Shown in pieces: positions 1 to 9,183 of a DNA stretch of 55,742 nucleotides. A program made the position numbers and the translations under genes. The DNA comes from UBA6772 sp965183875 (GTDB lineage: Bacteria > Bacteroidota > Bacteroidia > Flavobacteriales > UBA7430), in contig CBCYMK010000029.1 in NCBI GenBank assembly GCA_965183875.1, forward strand, positions 1-55,742. Reading direction: 5' to 3'. Numbering within the stretch: position 1 is the stretch's first letter; every line of letters starts with the position of its first letter. The notes under the pieces are model-generated. The model did no database searches. It saw nothing but the letters and a program-made list of their open reading frames with translations, and was not told the DNA's origin.

Positions 1-31
1 TGTTGAAGGCTTTTTCATAAAAAACTAATTT

Positions 32-793
32 CTATTTCTCTGACTTCAATGAAGCACCTAGGAACTCGCGGTTCATCAAGGCAATATTCTCTAGTGAAAT
101 TCCTTTAGGACATTGTACTTCACAGTCTCCTGTATTGGTACAGTTACCAAACCCAAGCTCATCCATTTTCTCCACCATATTTAAAGCACGCTCTTGTGCT
201 TCCACCTTACCTTGCGGTAATAGTGCTAGGTGAGAAATTTTAGCCGATGTAAACAACATCGCAGAAGAGTTTTTACAGGTAGCCACACAAGCACCACATC
301 CAATACAAGTAGCAGCATCAAATGCTTTATCCGCATCTACTTTAGGTACAGGTAAAGAGTTTGCATCTTGTGTATTACCAGAAGTGTTTACAGAAACGTA
401 ACCACCTACTTGAATAATAGCATCAAAAGCAGTACGGTCTACCACTAAATCTTTAATTACTGGGAATGCAGCAGCTCTAAATGGTTCGATATAAATGGTA
501 TCACCATCTTTAAACGAACGCATGTGTAACTGGCAGGTAGTAATTAAATCTTCGGGACCGTGAGGCTCTCCGTTGATATACATAGAACACATACCACAGA
601 TTCCTTCACGACAGTCGTGATCGAAAGCTACAGGCTCGTCTCCTTTTTCAATAAGTTCCTCGTTTAATACATCCATCATTTCTAAGAAAGACATATCAGG
701 AGAAATATCAGACATTTTGTATTCTACAATACGTCCTTTGTCATCAGCGCCATTTTGACGCCAAACTTTAAGTGTAAGATTCATCCCAGCCAT
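32..793 (-). CDS. sdhB: Succinate dehydrogenase/fumarate reductase iron-sulfur subunit
   Basis: Electron-transfer subunit of respiratory complex II. It passes electrons from the flavin of SdhA through three iron-sulfur centres to the membrane cytochrome b. The 253-residue protein has the plant-ferredoxin-like [2Fe-2S] motif (C61, C66, C69, and C87 further on). The C-terminal half carries 'CIGCGACVATC' (C163, C166, C169, C173) and C218/C224/C228 ('CEVQCPKG') for the [4Fe-4S] and [3Fe-4S] clusters. It is the last gene of sdhC-sdhA-sdhB on the minus strand, and its ATG overlaps the sdhA TAA by one base, which points to translational coupling. Length is normal for the family. Whether the enzyme works as SQR or QFR cannot be read from this subunit; an aerobic marine Bacteroidota context favours succinate oxidation. 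Confidence 0.97.
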   Translation of the reverse strand: MAGMNLTLKVWRQNGADDKGRIVEYKMSDISPDMSFLEMMDVLNEELIEKGDEPVAFDHDCREGICGMCSMYINGEPHGPEDLITTCQLHMRSFKDGDTIYIEPFRAAAFPVIKDLVVDRTAFDAIIQVGGYVSVNTSGNTQDANSLPVPKVDADKAFDAATCIGCGACVATCKNSSAMLFTSAKISHLALLPQGKVEAQERALNMVEKMDELGFGNCTNTGDCEVQCPKGISLENIALMNREFLGASLKSEK

Positions 794-2733
794 TATTTGT
801 AGCTTCTTTGTTTCAACTCAATATTTTCGAACTTCAAGTCTTCTTTATGAAGCTCAGGTGTCTCGTTATCACCTTTATATTTCCATGCGGCAACGTAAGC
901 ATAATCGTCATCGTTACGCATAGCTTCACCTTCTTCAGTTCTGTGTTCCTCACGGAAGTGACCTCCACAAGATTCTTCACGGTTTAAAGCATCGCGACAC
1001 ATAAGATCACCTAACTCGATGAAATCTGCTACACGACCTGCTTTTTCCAATTCTTGGTTGAAGCTATTTTGAACTCCAGGGATTTTTACATCTTTCCAGA
1101 ACTCTTCACGGATCGCTTTAATCTCAACAATTGCTTCTTCAAGTCCTTGTTTATTACGAGCCATACCACATTTCTCCCACATTACTTTACCAAGTTTTTT
1201 GTGGAAGTAATCAACCGTTTTAGTTCCTTTATTATTCATAAAGAAGTCTAAGCGGTCTTTTACATTTTTCTCTGCTTGCTCAAATTCTGCATGCTCAGTA
1301 GAAATCGCTCCTGTACGGATATCATCTGCTAAATAATTAGAAATTGTATAAGGCAATACGAAGTAACCGTCGGCCAAACCTTGCATTAATGCAGAAGCTC
1401 CCAAACGGTTAGCACCGTGATCAGAGAAGTTAGCCTCTCCGGCAGCAAACAAACCAGGAACGGCTGTTTGTAAGTTATAATCAACCCATACGCCACCCAT
1501 AGTATAGTGGATAGCTGGATAAATTTTCATTGGCATTTCGTACGGATTCTCTGCTGTAATCTTCTCGTACATCTGGAATAAGTTTCCATAACGAGCAGCA
1601 ACACCATCTTTCCCAAAACGCTTAATCGCATCAGCAAAATCTAAGAATACTGCCTGACCTGTTTTGTTAACACCAAAACCGGCATCACAACGTTCTTTAG
1701 CAGCACGCGAAGCAACATCTCTAGGAACTAAGTTCCCGAATGCAGGATATCTTCTTTCCAAGTAATAATCTCTATCGTCTTCAGCAATATCAAGAGCCGT
1801 TTTTTCACCTCTTGCAATAGCTTGAGAATCTTCTTTTTTCTTAGGCACCCAAATACGTCCATCATTACGTAAAGACTCCGACATCAAAGTTAACTTCGAT
1901 TGGTGGTCTCCGGTAACAGGAATACAAGTTGGGTGAATTTGAACGTAACAAGAGTTCGCAAAATGAGCACCACTCTTATACGACTTCCAAGCTGCAGTAA
2001 CATTAGAACCCATTGCATTTGTAGAAAGGAAGAAAACGTTTCCGTATCCACCTGAAGCAACAACTACAGCGTGAGCAGAATGTCTTTCTACTTCACCCGT
2101 AATTAAATTACGAGCTATAATACCACGTGCTTTACCGTCTATTTTTACAATTTCCATCATTTCATGACGGTTGTACATAGTAACGGTACCCTTATTAATT
2201 TGACGACTTAAAGCTTGGTAAGCACCAATCAATAATTGTTGTCCGGTTTGACCTTTAGCATAGAACGTACGTTGTACCTGTACACCACCAAAAGAACGGT
2301 TGTCTAAAAGACCTCCATATTCACGTGCAAAAGGAACCCCTTGAGCCACACATTGGTCAATGATATTTGCAGAAACCTCTGCCAAACGGTAAACGTTAGC
2401 TTCACGCGAACGGTAGTCACCACCTTTTATAGTATCGTAAAACAAACGGTAAGTACTATCCCCATCGTTTTGGTAATTCTTGGCAGCATTAATTCCACCT
2501 TGTGCAGCAATAGAGTGTGCACGACGTGGAGAATCTTGGAAACAGAATGCTTTTACATTAAAGCCCATTTCACCAAGAGAAGCAGCTGCAGCACCACCAG
2601 CTAAACCTGTACCAACAACTATTACGTCGATGTTTCTACGGTTTGCGGGGTTTACAAGCTTTGCATCAGCTTTGTATTTTGTCCATTTATCAGCTAAAGG
2701 ACCATCTGGAATATTATCGAATAAATCTTTCAT
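793..2733 (-). CDS. sdhA: Succinate dehydrogenase/fumarate reductase flavoprotein subunit
   Basis: Catalytic subunit of complex II, interconverting succinate and fumarate in the TCA cycle on the cytoplasmic face of the inner membrane. An N-terminal Rossmann FAD site 'VVGTGLAGGAAAASL' lies near residues 39-53. H73 in 'RAHSIAAQGG' is the conserved covalent FAD attachment site. Substrate-binding segments 'HPTCIPVTGDH' and 'HYTMGGVWVD', and the 'GANRLGASALMQGLADG' motif, follow in the usual order. At 646 residues it matches the long Bacteroidota type-B SdhA. It starts four bases downstream of the sdhC stop and overlaps sdhB by one base, so all three are one transcript. Confidence 0.98.
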   Translation of the reverse strand: MKDLFDNIPDGPLADKWTKYKADAKLVNPANRRNIDVIVVGTGLAGGAAAASLGEMGFNVKAFCFQDSPRRAHSIAAQGGINAAKNYQNDGDSTYRLFYDTIKGGDYRSREANVYRLAEVSANIIDQCVAQGVPFAREYGGLLDNRSFGGVQVQRTFYAKGQTGQQLLIGAYQALSRQINKGTVTMYNRHEMMEIVKIDGKARGIIARNLITGEVERHSAHAVVVASGGYGNVFFLSTNAMGSNVTAAWKSYKSGAHFANSCYVQIHPTCIPVTGDHQSKLTLMSESLRNDGRIWVPKKKEDSQAIARGEKTALDIAEDDRDYYLERRYPAFGNLVPRDVASRAAKERCDAGFGVNKTGQAVFLDFADAIKRFGKDGVAARYGNLFQMYEKITAENPYEMPMKIYPAIHYTMGGVWVDYNLQTAVPGLFAAGEANFSDHGANRLGASALMQGLADGYFVLPYTISNYLADDIRTGAISTEHAEFEQAEKNVKDRLDFFMNNKGTKTVDYFHKKLGKVMWEKCGMARNKQGLEEAIVEIKAIREEFWKDVKIPGVQNSFNQELEKAGRVADFIELGDLMCRDALNREESCGGHFREEHRTEEGEAMRNDDDYAYVAAWKYKGDNETPELHKEDLKFENIELKQRSYK

Positions 2734-2737
2734 ATCC

Positions 2738-3412
2738 TTATAGTTGAGTGAGGTAGAAATAGATTGGGAAAGAAATAAATCCTAGGGTCATTACCAAAGC
2801 AAATGCAGTACCTACTTTTTGAATCGTAGGAGTGTATTTTTTATGACGTAATCCCATAGATTGGAATGCCGATTGGAATCCGTGGTTTAGGTGCGTACCT
2901 AAAAGGATCATTGCAGCCACATAAATTGCAGAGTACCACGACTGGCTGAAAGCAGCCAAGACCATCGTATACATATCTTTTATATCAGCTCCAGAACTAT
3001 CTACAGCCATTTCGATAACACCAAACTTGTAACCATACCAAAACGATTGTAAGTGAAGGATTAAAAAGGCCAAAATAATCGATCCGGTAAGACCCATATT
3101 TCTTGAATACCAAGAACTCTTTTTATTGTCCATAGCATACTTTACTGGCTGCGCAGCTCTGTTTGCTTTAGTCAACATAATCGCGTCTACGATATGTGTT
3201 AAAAATCCTACCACCAATACAACTTCCATAATTCGGATAATTGGATTTGATGACATAAAACGAGTATACTCGTTAAATTGTACAGGATCGGTGAACAAAG
3301 CCACGTTTCCAATAAGATGGATCAAAAGAAAACTGCAAAGGAATAAACCAGTAACGGCCATTAAGTATTTCCTTCCCAGCGATGATGAAAACAATCCAGC
3401 ACTTTTGCTCAT
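2738..3412 (-). CDS. sdhC: Succinate dehydrogenase cytochrome b subunit, type-B five-helix
   Basis: Membrane anchor and quinone site of complex II. At 224 residues this is the fused type-B anchor (one large subunit, no separate SdhD) known from Wolinella-like and Bacteroidota enzymes. Five hydrophobic segments are visible, near residues 14-38, 59-80, 108-127, 150-170 and 200-222. Histidines suited to ligating two b hemes lie in 'LLIHLIGN', 'FLTHIVDA', 'ILHLQSFW' and 'GTHLNHGF'. It is the first gene of the operon, and the ATG lies 42 bases below a clear minus-strand promoter -7 element. Confidence 0.95.
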   Translation of the reverse strand: MSKSAGLFSSSLGRKYLMAVTGLFLCSFLLIHLIGNVALFTDPVQFNEYTRFMSSNPIIRIMEVVLVVGFLTHIVDAIMLTKANRAAQPVKYAMDNKKSSWYSRNMGLTGSIILAFLILHLQSFWYGYKFGVIEMAVDSSGADIKDMYTMVLAAFSQSWYSAIYVAAMILLGTHLNHGFQSAFQSMGLRHKKYTPTIQKVGTAFALVMTLGFISFPIYFYLTQL

Positions 3413-3794
3413 GATGATTTCCTTTTCTAGGGTTAATTTCTATTTTTAAACACGCAAATTTAACACACCTACCACAAGCACACAAACTGCAATGCAATTA
3501 ATAATGGTTCTATATAAGCCCAATATGAAAATTTCTAATGATGAATAACTAATTATTAGCTAGTGTCTAAATGATTTGAGAATTTCTAAGTTTTGAGATG
3601 AGCAGATTGGAAGGTGAGATTGGTGAATGGGAATTGCACCTTGTAGCAAGGACAGAAACTAAAAGTTTCTTTTGACGACTATTAATCCACTCTACAATAA
3701 CATCCTGATTCACCTTTTACATCATACGTCTTATCACTGACCTTTTCCGATTCACAATTTCCGTTTTCCATTTTAAAACACGAAATTTGAGCCT
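3413..3794. other. Intergenic region between divergent sdhC and ispG
   Basis: 382 bases with no convincing gene. The left part holds the sdhC promoter. The right part has two small inverted repeats: AAGGTG (about 3611) with CACCTT (about 3637), and AGAAACT (3654-3660) with AGTTTCT (3664-3670), the latter followed by a short T run. They might belong to a small structured RNA or to the leader of ispG, but I cannot support either. No exact TAnnTTTG is seen just upstream of ispG; the nearest is GAAATTTG. Confidence 0.6.
3455..3486 (-). promoter_or_regulatory. sdhCAB promoter
   Basis: Read on the minus strand, TTTG (3483-3486) is followed after 20 bases by TAAATTTG (3455-3462). This is an exact match to the Bacteroidota sigma-ABfr form TTG-N17-23-TAnnTTTG. 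The predicted transcript would start about 40 bases before the sdhC ATG. Confidence 0.7.
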
Positions 3795-5729
3795 ATGAAT
3801 ACGAACCACAACTACTGCAAAAGCTTAACTGCTTATCAACGATACAAAAGTCACGAAGTAAAAATTGGAAACATCGGCATCGGTGGTGATAATCCTATTC
3901 GTTTACAGTCGATGACTACTACAAATACCATGGACACTGAGGCTACGGTAGCGCAGTCTATACGCATGATTGAAGCGGGTTGTGAGCTAGTTCGTATTAC
4001 AGCCCCAAGTAAAAGAGAGGCAGAAAACCTAAAAAACATTAAAGATGAATTAGTGAAAAGAGGGTACAACACCCCTCTAGTAGCTGATATTCACTTTACT
4101 CCGGCAGCTGCAGAAGTAGCCGCTAGAATAGTAGAAAAAGTTCGCGTAAACCCAGGAAACTACGCTGACAAGAAAAAGTTTGAAGAAATAGAATACACTG
4201 AAGATAGCTACACAGCACAATTAGAAAGAATTGCAAAACGATTTACCCCCTTGGTAGAAATTTGTAAGGAAGAAAATACAGCTATGCGTATAGGAACCAA
4301 TCACGGTTCTTTATCAGATAGAATTCTGAGTCGTTATGGCGATACTCCTATGGGAATGGTAGAGTCGGCATTAGAATTTTTACGAATATGTAAAGCTTTA
4401 GATTACCATGATGTAATTATTTCGATGAAAGCAAGTAATCCCCAAGTGATGGTTCAAGCCTACCGCCTGCTCATTAACAAGATGCAAGAGGAAAAAATGA
4501 CTTACCCCTTACACCTTGGAGTTACCGAAGCTGGCGAAGGTGAAGATGGGAGAATAAAATCTGCAGTTGGAATAGGGACCTTACTGGAAGACGGTATAGG
4601 CGATACTGTACGTGTTTCGCTAACTGAAGAACCAGAGCTTGAAATTCCAGTGGCTAAAAGTTTAGTAGATCGCTATTTGGATAGACTTCCACATGAAGAA
4701 ATAGAATCTATTAATAAAAACCCTATTAACCCTTTTGAGTATACCAAAAGAGAAACTATTGAGGTCGAAAATTTTGGAGGAAAGCAGGTTCCTATAGTGA
4801 TGGCAGATTTCTGTTTGAAGAAAAAAATTACACCAGCCAGTTTATTTGCCCTTGGCTACACCTATTCGGTGCCAACCGATAAATGGACTATTGGTGATCG
4901 CGCATGTGATTATATTTTTGCTGGAGATAATTTAGTAGAGTTTGCTATTCCGGGAACACTAGGCATTATATACAACCACAAAACATGGTTGCAAAACAAA
5001 GAAAAAGAATGCTTTCCATTTCTAGATGCCAAAACCTACCTAGATGAGGTGGAGTTATCTACAAAAATTAACATAGTTTATGTTTGCTTAAGCGACTTAA
5101 ATGAGGAATTACTTACAAAGTTGAAGGCTGATAAAACAGCCGTTTTAATGATTGACACCTACAATAATCACGGTATGGCAGAACAGCGAAAGCTGTTTGT
5201 AGAACTGATGAATGCCAATTGTAAAAATCCAGTTATTATTGGCAGGGCGTACGGAAATCTGAGCGAAGAGGAATTACAACTACAATCGTCTACCGATATG
5301 GGAGCCCTTTTACTCGATGGCTTAGGAGACGGGGTCTTTATAGCAGCCGAAAATTGCGGTGGAGACCAGTTAATCATGCAAACAGCCTTTGGAATTCTCC
5401 AAGCTACGAGAACTAGAATTTCTAAAACAGAATATATCTCTTGCCCTAGCTGTGGACGTACCTTATTCGATTTACAAGAAACAACCGCTAAAATCCGCTC
5501 TAAAACAAGTCATTTAAAAGGGCTTAAAATTGGGATTATGGGATGTATAGTAAATGGTCCTGGAGAGATGGCAGATGCAGACTATGGATATGTAGGAACT
5601 GGAATAGGGAAAATTACATTGTATAAAGAGAAAGAGGTAGTACAAAGGAATATACCTGCAGAAGAAGCTGTACAAGCATTAATCGATTTAATAAAAACGC
5701 ATGGTGATTGGGTGGAAGCAAAGATCTAA
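3795..5729 (+). CDS. ispG: 4-hydroxy-3-methylbut-2-en-1-yl diphosphate synthase, long form
   Basis: Penultimate enzyme of the MEP isoprenoid pathway, reducing MEcPP to HMBPP with a [4Fe-4S] cluster. The protein is 644 residues against about 370 in E. coli. This is the three-domain form with a large insert between the N-terminal TIM barrel ('IGGDNPIRLQSMTTTNT', ending near residue 290) and the C-terminal cluster domain, known from plants, Chlamydia and Bacteroidota. Cluster cysteines are C550 and C553 ('SCPSCGRT') and C584 ('IMGCIVNGPGE'), with the conserved glutamate at E591. dxr of the same pathway lies 47 kb away in this window. Confidence 0.97.
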   Translation: MNTNHNYCKSLTAYQRYKSHEVKIGNIGIGGDNPIRLQSMTTTNTMDTEATVAQSIRMIEAGCELVRITAPSKREAENLKNIKDELVKRGYNTPLVADIHFTPAAAEVAARIVEKVRVNPGNYADKKKFEEIEYTEDSYTAQLERIAKRFTPLVEICKEENTAMRIGTNHGSLSDRILSRYGDTPMGMVESALEFLRICKALDYHDVIISMKASNPQVMVQAYRLLINKMQEEKMTYPLHLGVTEAGEGEDGRIKSAVGIGTLLEDGIGDTVRVSLTEEPELEIPVAKSLVDRYLDRLPHEEIESINKNPINPFEYTKRETIEVENFGGKQVPIVMADFCLKKKITPASLFALGYTYSVPTDKWTIGDRACDYIFAGDNLVEFAIPGTLGIIYNHKTWLQNKEKECFPFLDAKTYLDEVELSTKINIVYVCLSDLNEELLTKLKADKTAVLMIDTYNNHGMAEQRKLFVELMNANCKNPVIIGRAYGNLSEEELQLQSSTDMGALLLDGLGDGVFIAAENCGGDQLIMQTAFGILQATRTRISKTEYISCPSCGRTLFDLQETTAKIRSKTSHLKGLKIGIMGCIVNGPGEMADADYGYVGTGIGKITLYKEKEVVQRNIPAEEAVQALIDLIKTHGDWVEAKI

Positions 5730-5903
5730 TTACAGAGAATCTAAAATACAAGTATCTTTTAAATAGGCAACTCTACACTTTACCTCAGAAGGGCTAATTT
5801 TCAATTTATATTTCATTCTCAAAAAACGACAAATCAACTCTGTTCGATCCAACACATTTCTATGTTTAGCTAAAGTGATTATATGTGTAACCTTGTCGTT
5901 CAT
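5730..5903 (-). CDS. Small hypothetical protein, 57 residues
   Basis: A 58-codon open frame reading ATG at 5903 to TAA at 5730, tail-to-tail with ispG, whose stop ends at 5729. It fills the gap exactly up to the ispG stop. The product begins MNDKVTHIITLAKHRNVLDR and ends in DTCILDSL. It is basic, has two cysteines, and has no signal peptide or membrane segment. The central RTELICRFLRMKYKLKISPS could form helices, perhaps a small nucleic-acid-binding fold, but I recognise no family. A loose promoter-like TATCGTTTTG lies upstream on the same strand. Coding status rests only on the open frame, its tight fit and protein-like composition. Confidence 0.5.
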   Translation of the reverse strand: MNDKVTHIITLAKHRNVLDRTELICRFLRMKYKLKISPSEVKCRVAYLKDTCILDSL

Positions 5904-5991
5904 GTGTGCCTAATACAAAACGATATTTGCAAATGGTATGCCAAACCTAACTTAATGCAAACAGCATAGTTATACCTAATTAATAAGAGCA

Positions 5992-5999
5992 TATCTTTA
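5992..5999 (+). promoter_or_regulatory. Probable -7 element of tag
   Basis: TATCTTTA, one base off TAnnTTTG, ends only 3 bases before the tag ATG. If used, the mRNA would be leaderless or nearly so. Confidence 0.4.
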
Positions 6000-6002
6000 G
6001 CT

Positions 6003-6578
6003 ATGGAAAAAACAAGATGCGACTGGGCTACAACAGACCCACTATATATAGCTTACCACGATAGCGAATGGGGAACACCTCTACACGGCGAACAACAGCT
6101 ATTTGAATTCCTCACTCTAGAAACCTTCCAAGCGGGACTTAGCTGGATTACAGTTTTGCGTAAAAGAGAGAATTTCCGTCTCGCTTTTGACAATTTCGAC
6201 TACAAAAAAGTAGCACTTTATGGGGAAGACAAGTACAATGAATTACTTCATAATGCAGGAATCATAAGGAATAAATTAAAAATTAGGTCTGCCATTAGCA
6301 ATGCAAAGGCATTTATGGAAATTCAAAAAGAATTTGGCTCATTTGACAAATATATCTGGGGGTTTGTAGGTGGTAAGCCTATTCAAAACCAACGTAAGAG
6401 CATGAAAGACCTTCCTACAACAACAGCTATTTCTGACCAGCTTAGTAAGGACCTAAAAAAGCGAGGTTTTAAATTTGTGGGTTCAACTGTTATCTACGCA
6501 CATATGCAAGCCACCGGTATGGTGAATGATCATGTAGAGAGTTGCTTTAGATACAACGACTTAATGACCGATGAATAG
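6003..6578 (+). CDS. tag: DNA-3-methyladenine glycosylase I
   Basis: Base-excision repair enzyme that removes 3-methyladenine from alkylated DNA. At 191 residues it has the full family layout: zinc ligands C6 and H19 at the N-terminus ('RCDW', 'YHDSEWG') and H177 and C181 at the C-terminus ('NDHVESC'). The recognition/catalytic segment 'LTLETFQAGLSW' carries E40, equivalent to E38 of E. coli Tag. It is monocistronic, with a promoter-like element immediately upstream. Confidence 0.96.
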   Translation: MEKTRCDWATTDPLYIAYHDSEWGTPLHGEQQLFEFLTLETFQAGLSWITVLRKRENFRLAFDNFDYKKVALYGEDKYNELLHNAGIIRNKLKIRSAISNAKAFMEIQKEFGSFDKYIWGFVGGKPIQNQRKSMKDLPTTTAISDQLSKDLKKRGFKFVGSTVIYAHMQATGMVNDHVESCFRYNDLMTDE

Positions 6579-6652
6579 TGGCTAATTAAAAAAGACGTAA
6601 TTAGTCATTCTTAATTAACAATTATTATTTTAGTGCTTCCAAATTTCAACCG

Positions 6653-8479
6653 ATGAATAAAATAGCTTCCCTTCTTTGCGCCGCTTTATTAGTAACAGCG
6701 TGTAGCTCTAAAAAAGACCTTCGTGTGGATAAACACAGTTTTTCTGAACCTCATAACGTCCTTACTACGCACTTAGATTTAGACGTGGAAGTAGATTTTA
6801 AAAACGAGGTGATTTTTGGTTCAGCAAAGTATCAGATAGAAAATCTAAACGGAAGTAAAGAATTAATCCTCGATGCCAATGGACTGCTTATAGACCGTGT
6901 AGAAAGTATGGGTAAAGAATGTGTATTTACACTTAGTGAAAAGGACTCTATTCTTGGGCAAGCACTACACATCCAAATCGACAAAAAAGCAAGCGAACTC
7001 ACTATATACTATCAGTCGGCTCCCAATGCAAAAGCACTACAATGGTTAAACCCAAAGCAAACTGCAGGAAAAAAACAACCCTTTTTATTCACTCAATCAC
7101 AAGCTATTCTAGCGAGAACATGGCTACCTTGTCAAGACTCTCCTGGGGTACGGTTTAGTTATTCGGCAAAAGTAAAAGTACCTTCAGATTTAATGGCTGT
7201 GATGAGTGCAGAAAATCCGACCGAAAAAAATAGCGAAGGGATTTACCAGTTCAAAATGGAACAAGCTGTACCTGCTTACTTAATGGCTTTAGGAGTAGGG
7301 AATTTAGAATTTCAGCACTTAGGGGAGCATACTGGTATATATGCAGAGCCAGAAATGATCGATAAGGCAGCCTATGAATTTGCAGAAACAGAAAGCATGC
7401 TGAAGATTGCCGAAGACATATATGGCAAGTACGCATGGGAACGTTATGACATGCTTTTACTTCCTCCAAGCTTTCCTTTTGGAGGAATGGAAAACCCTAG
7501 ATTAACTTTTGTTACCCCTACTATTCTAGCGGGAGATCGCTCCCTTACAGCACTTATTGCTCATGAACTAGCGCACTCTTGGTCTGGGAATTTAGTGACC
7601 AATAAAACTTGGGATGACTTCTGGCTAAACGAAGGGTTTACCGTCTACTTTGAACGCAGAATTATGGAACGTATGGAAAATAAAGACTATGCGGACATGC
7701 TAGCCCTTTTGGGAAAACAAGATTTAGAGCACGAAGTAGAATCTTTAGGCCATACCCATAAAGACACCCATTTAAAACTCAATCTACTACAAAGAGACCC
7801 AGACGACGGGATGACAGATATAGCCTATGAAAAAGGCTTTTTCTTGCTTAGACTGATTGAGGAGACAGTGGGAAGAAAACAATTTGATTTCTTCTTAAAC
7901 AACTATTTTACAGAGAATGCTTTTAAGGTAATGGATACAGAAGAATTCATCGTTTATATAAATAGTCAGCTTTTAGATGCTGAGCCTGAAGCAAAAGAAA
8001 AAATACGTTTAGAAGAATGGGTTTATGGAGCTGGGATTCCTGACAACTGCCCAAAGGTGAACTCTAGTAAGTTTAAAGCGGTAGACAAAGCCATAATTTC
8101 ATTTAGAAAGGGTTATCCACTAGAGAATATTCAATCCGAAAATTGGTCTTCACATGAGTGGCTTCATTTTTTAAGACAGCTACCAAATGAAATCTCTATG
8201 GCTGAGCTAAAAAAACTCGACACAGCATTTAACTTTACTAACAGTGGGAATTCTGAAATACTAAATGCATGGTTTCAAATTGCCATACCCAATGGGTACA
8301 GTAAAGTAGATAAAGCATTAGAAGACTTCTTAATGACTGTGGGGAGAAGGAAATTTCTACAACCTCTGTATGAATCTCTTTACCTAAAGGACCCACAAAG
8401 AGCTAAAAGAATTTACAAAAAAGCGAGAGAGAACTACCACTCAGTAACTACCCAAACACTAGATGCTATCGTGCTATAA
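6653..8479 (+). CDS. M1 family aminopeptidase, lipoprotein
   Basis: Zinc aminopeptidase of the leukotriene-A4-hydrolase/aminopeptidase type, 608 residues. It has a lipoprotein signal ending in the lipobox 'LVTAC' (Cys near residue 17), so it is anchored to a membrane, probably facing the periplasm or surface. The N-terminal beta domain is followed by the exopeptidase motif 'GGMENP' (residues 277-282), zinc site HELAH (H304, E305, H308) with third ligand E327 in 'LNEGFTVYF', and a C-terminal helical LTA4H-like domain. Its likely job is trimming N-termini of peptides released by secreted proteases. It stands alone between tag and the convergent nadD. Confidence 0.92.
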   Translation: MNKIASLLCAALLVTACSSKKDLRVDKHSFSEPHNVLTTHLDLDVEVDFKNEVIFGSAKYQIENLNGSKELILDANGLLIDRVESMGKECVFTLSEKDSILGQALHIQIDKKASELTIYYQSAPNAKALQWLNPKQTAGKKQPFLFTQSQAILARTWLPCQDSPGVRFSYSAKVKVPSDLMAVMSAENPTEKNSEGIYQFKMEQAVPAYLMALGVGNLEFQHLGEHTGIYAEPEMIDKAAYEFAETESMLKIAEDIYGKYAWERYDMLLLPPSFPFGGMENPRLTFVTPTILAGDRSLTALIAHELAHSWSGNLVTNKTWDDFWLNEGFTVYFERRIMERMENKDYADMLALLGKQDLEHEVESLGHTHKDTHLKLNLLQRDPDDGMTDIAYEKGFFLLRLIEETVGRKQFDFFLNNYFTENAFKVMDTEEFIVYINSQLLDAEPEAKEKIRLEEWVYGAGIPDNCPKVNSSKFKAVDKAIISFRKGYPLENIQSENWSSHEWLHFLRQLPNEISMAELKKLDTAFNFTNSGNSEILNAWFQIAIPNGYSKVDKALEDFLMTVGRRKFLQPLYESLYLKDPQRAKRIYKKARENYHSVTTQTLDAIVL

Positions 8480-8595
8480 GCGATTCCGAAGATGCTCAGT
8501 ATCACACTAAGCCTGTTTAATTACTATGTAATTTATGTTTCAATAAGCTCAAAATAACCTACTTCGATATTCCAACAGCTATCGGTACAGAATGA

Positions 8596-9183
8596 CTATT
8601 TGGAATAATAATTCATCTCGTCAATGTAGTCCCACACATTTGGGGGCAGCATTGGGCGAACATCCTTTTTGTCTTTAATAGCATTTCTGATAAAACTCGA
8701 AGAAATTTGCATAATAGGTGCACCAACAAGGTTTACTTTTTCGTGATTATCTAAAGAACCAGGCATTGTAGCCAAGCGTGGGTAAACATACAATTCGTGA
8801 TTATCTAATATATAATCGTGATTTCTCCACTTATGGAAAGTACTTAAATTATCGCCTCCCATAATAAGTGAAAATTTATAGTCGGGGTGCTTTTCGTTTA
8901 AAATAGCCAAGGTATTAACCGTATAAGAAGGTTGAGTAAGCCCAAACTCTACATCAGACACTCTTAATTTATCAAAATCTTTCACTGCTCTATGGACCAT
9001 TTCCAAACGAGCATAATCGTCTAATAAATTCTTTTTATTCTTAAAAGGGTTGTGTGGACTTACCACAAACCAAACCTCATCGAGATTGGTGTAGTTAGCC
9101 ATATGATTGGCAATAATAAGATGCCCAATATGGATTGGGTTAAAAGTCCCAAAATACAAACCAATTTTCTTTTTACTAGCCAT
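8596..9183 (-). CDS. nadD: Nicotinate-nucleotide adenylyltransferase
   Basis: Transfers AMP from ATP to nicotinate mononucleotide in NAD synthesis. The 195-residue nucleotidyltransferase has the signature 'GLYFGTFNPIHIGHL' near the N-terminus (HxGH adenylylation site), 'MGGDNLSTFHKWRN' in the middle and the 'ISSSFIRNAI' motif (ISSTxxR class) near the C-terminus. It is the last gene of yicC-gmk-nadD on the minus strand and overlaps gmk by 8 bases. This order is common in Bacteroidota. Confidence 0.96.
   Translation of the reverse strand: MASKKKIGLYFGTFNPIHIGHLIIANHMANYTNLDEVWFVVSPHNPFKNKKNLLDDYARLEMVHRAVKDFDKLRVSDVEFGLTQPSYTVNTLAILNEKHPDYKFSLIMGGDNLSTFHKWRNHDYILDNHELYVYPRLATMPGSLDNHEKVNLVGAPIMQISSSFIRNAIKDKKDVRPMLPPNVWDYIDEMNYYSK

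Noticed and set aside
3611..3670. Structured small RNA or riboswitch upstream of ispG
   Set aside because: Two short hairpins exist, but there is no match to a known riboswitch and no clear promoter; evidence too weak for a feature of its own.
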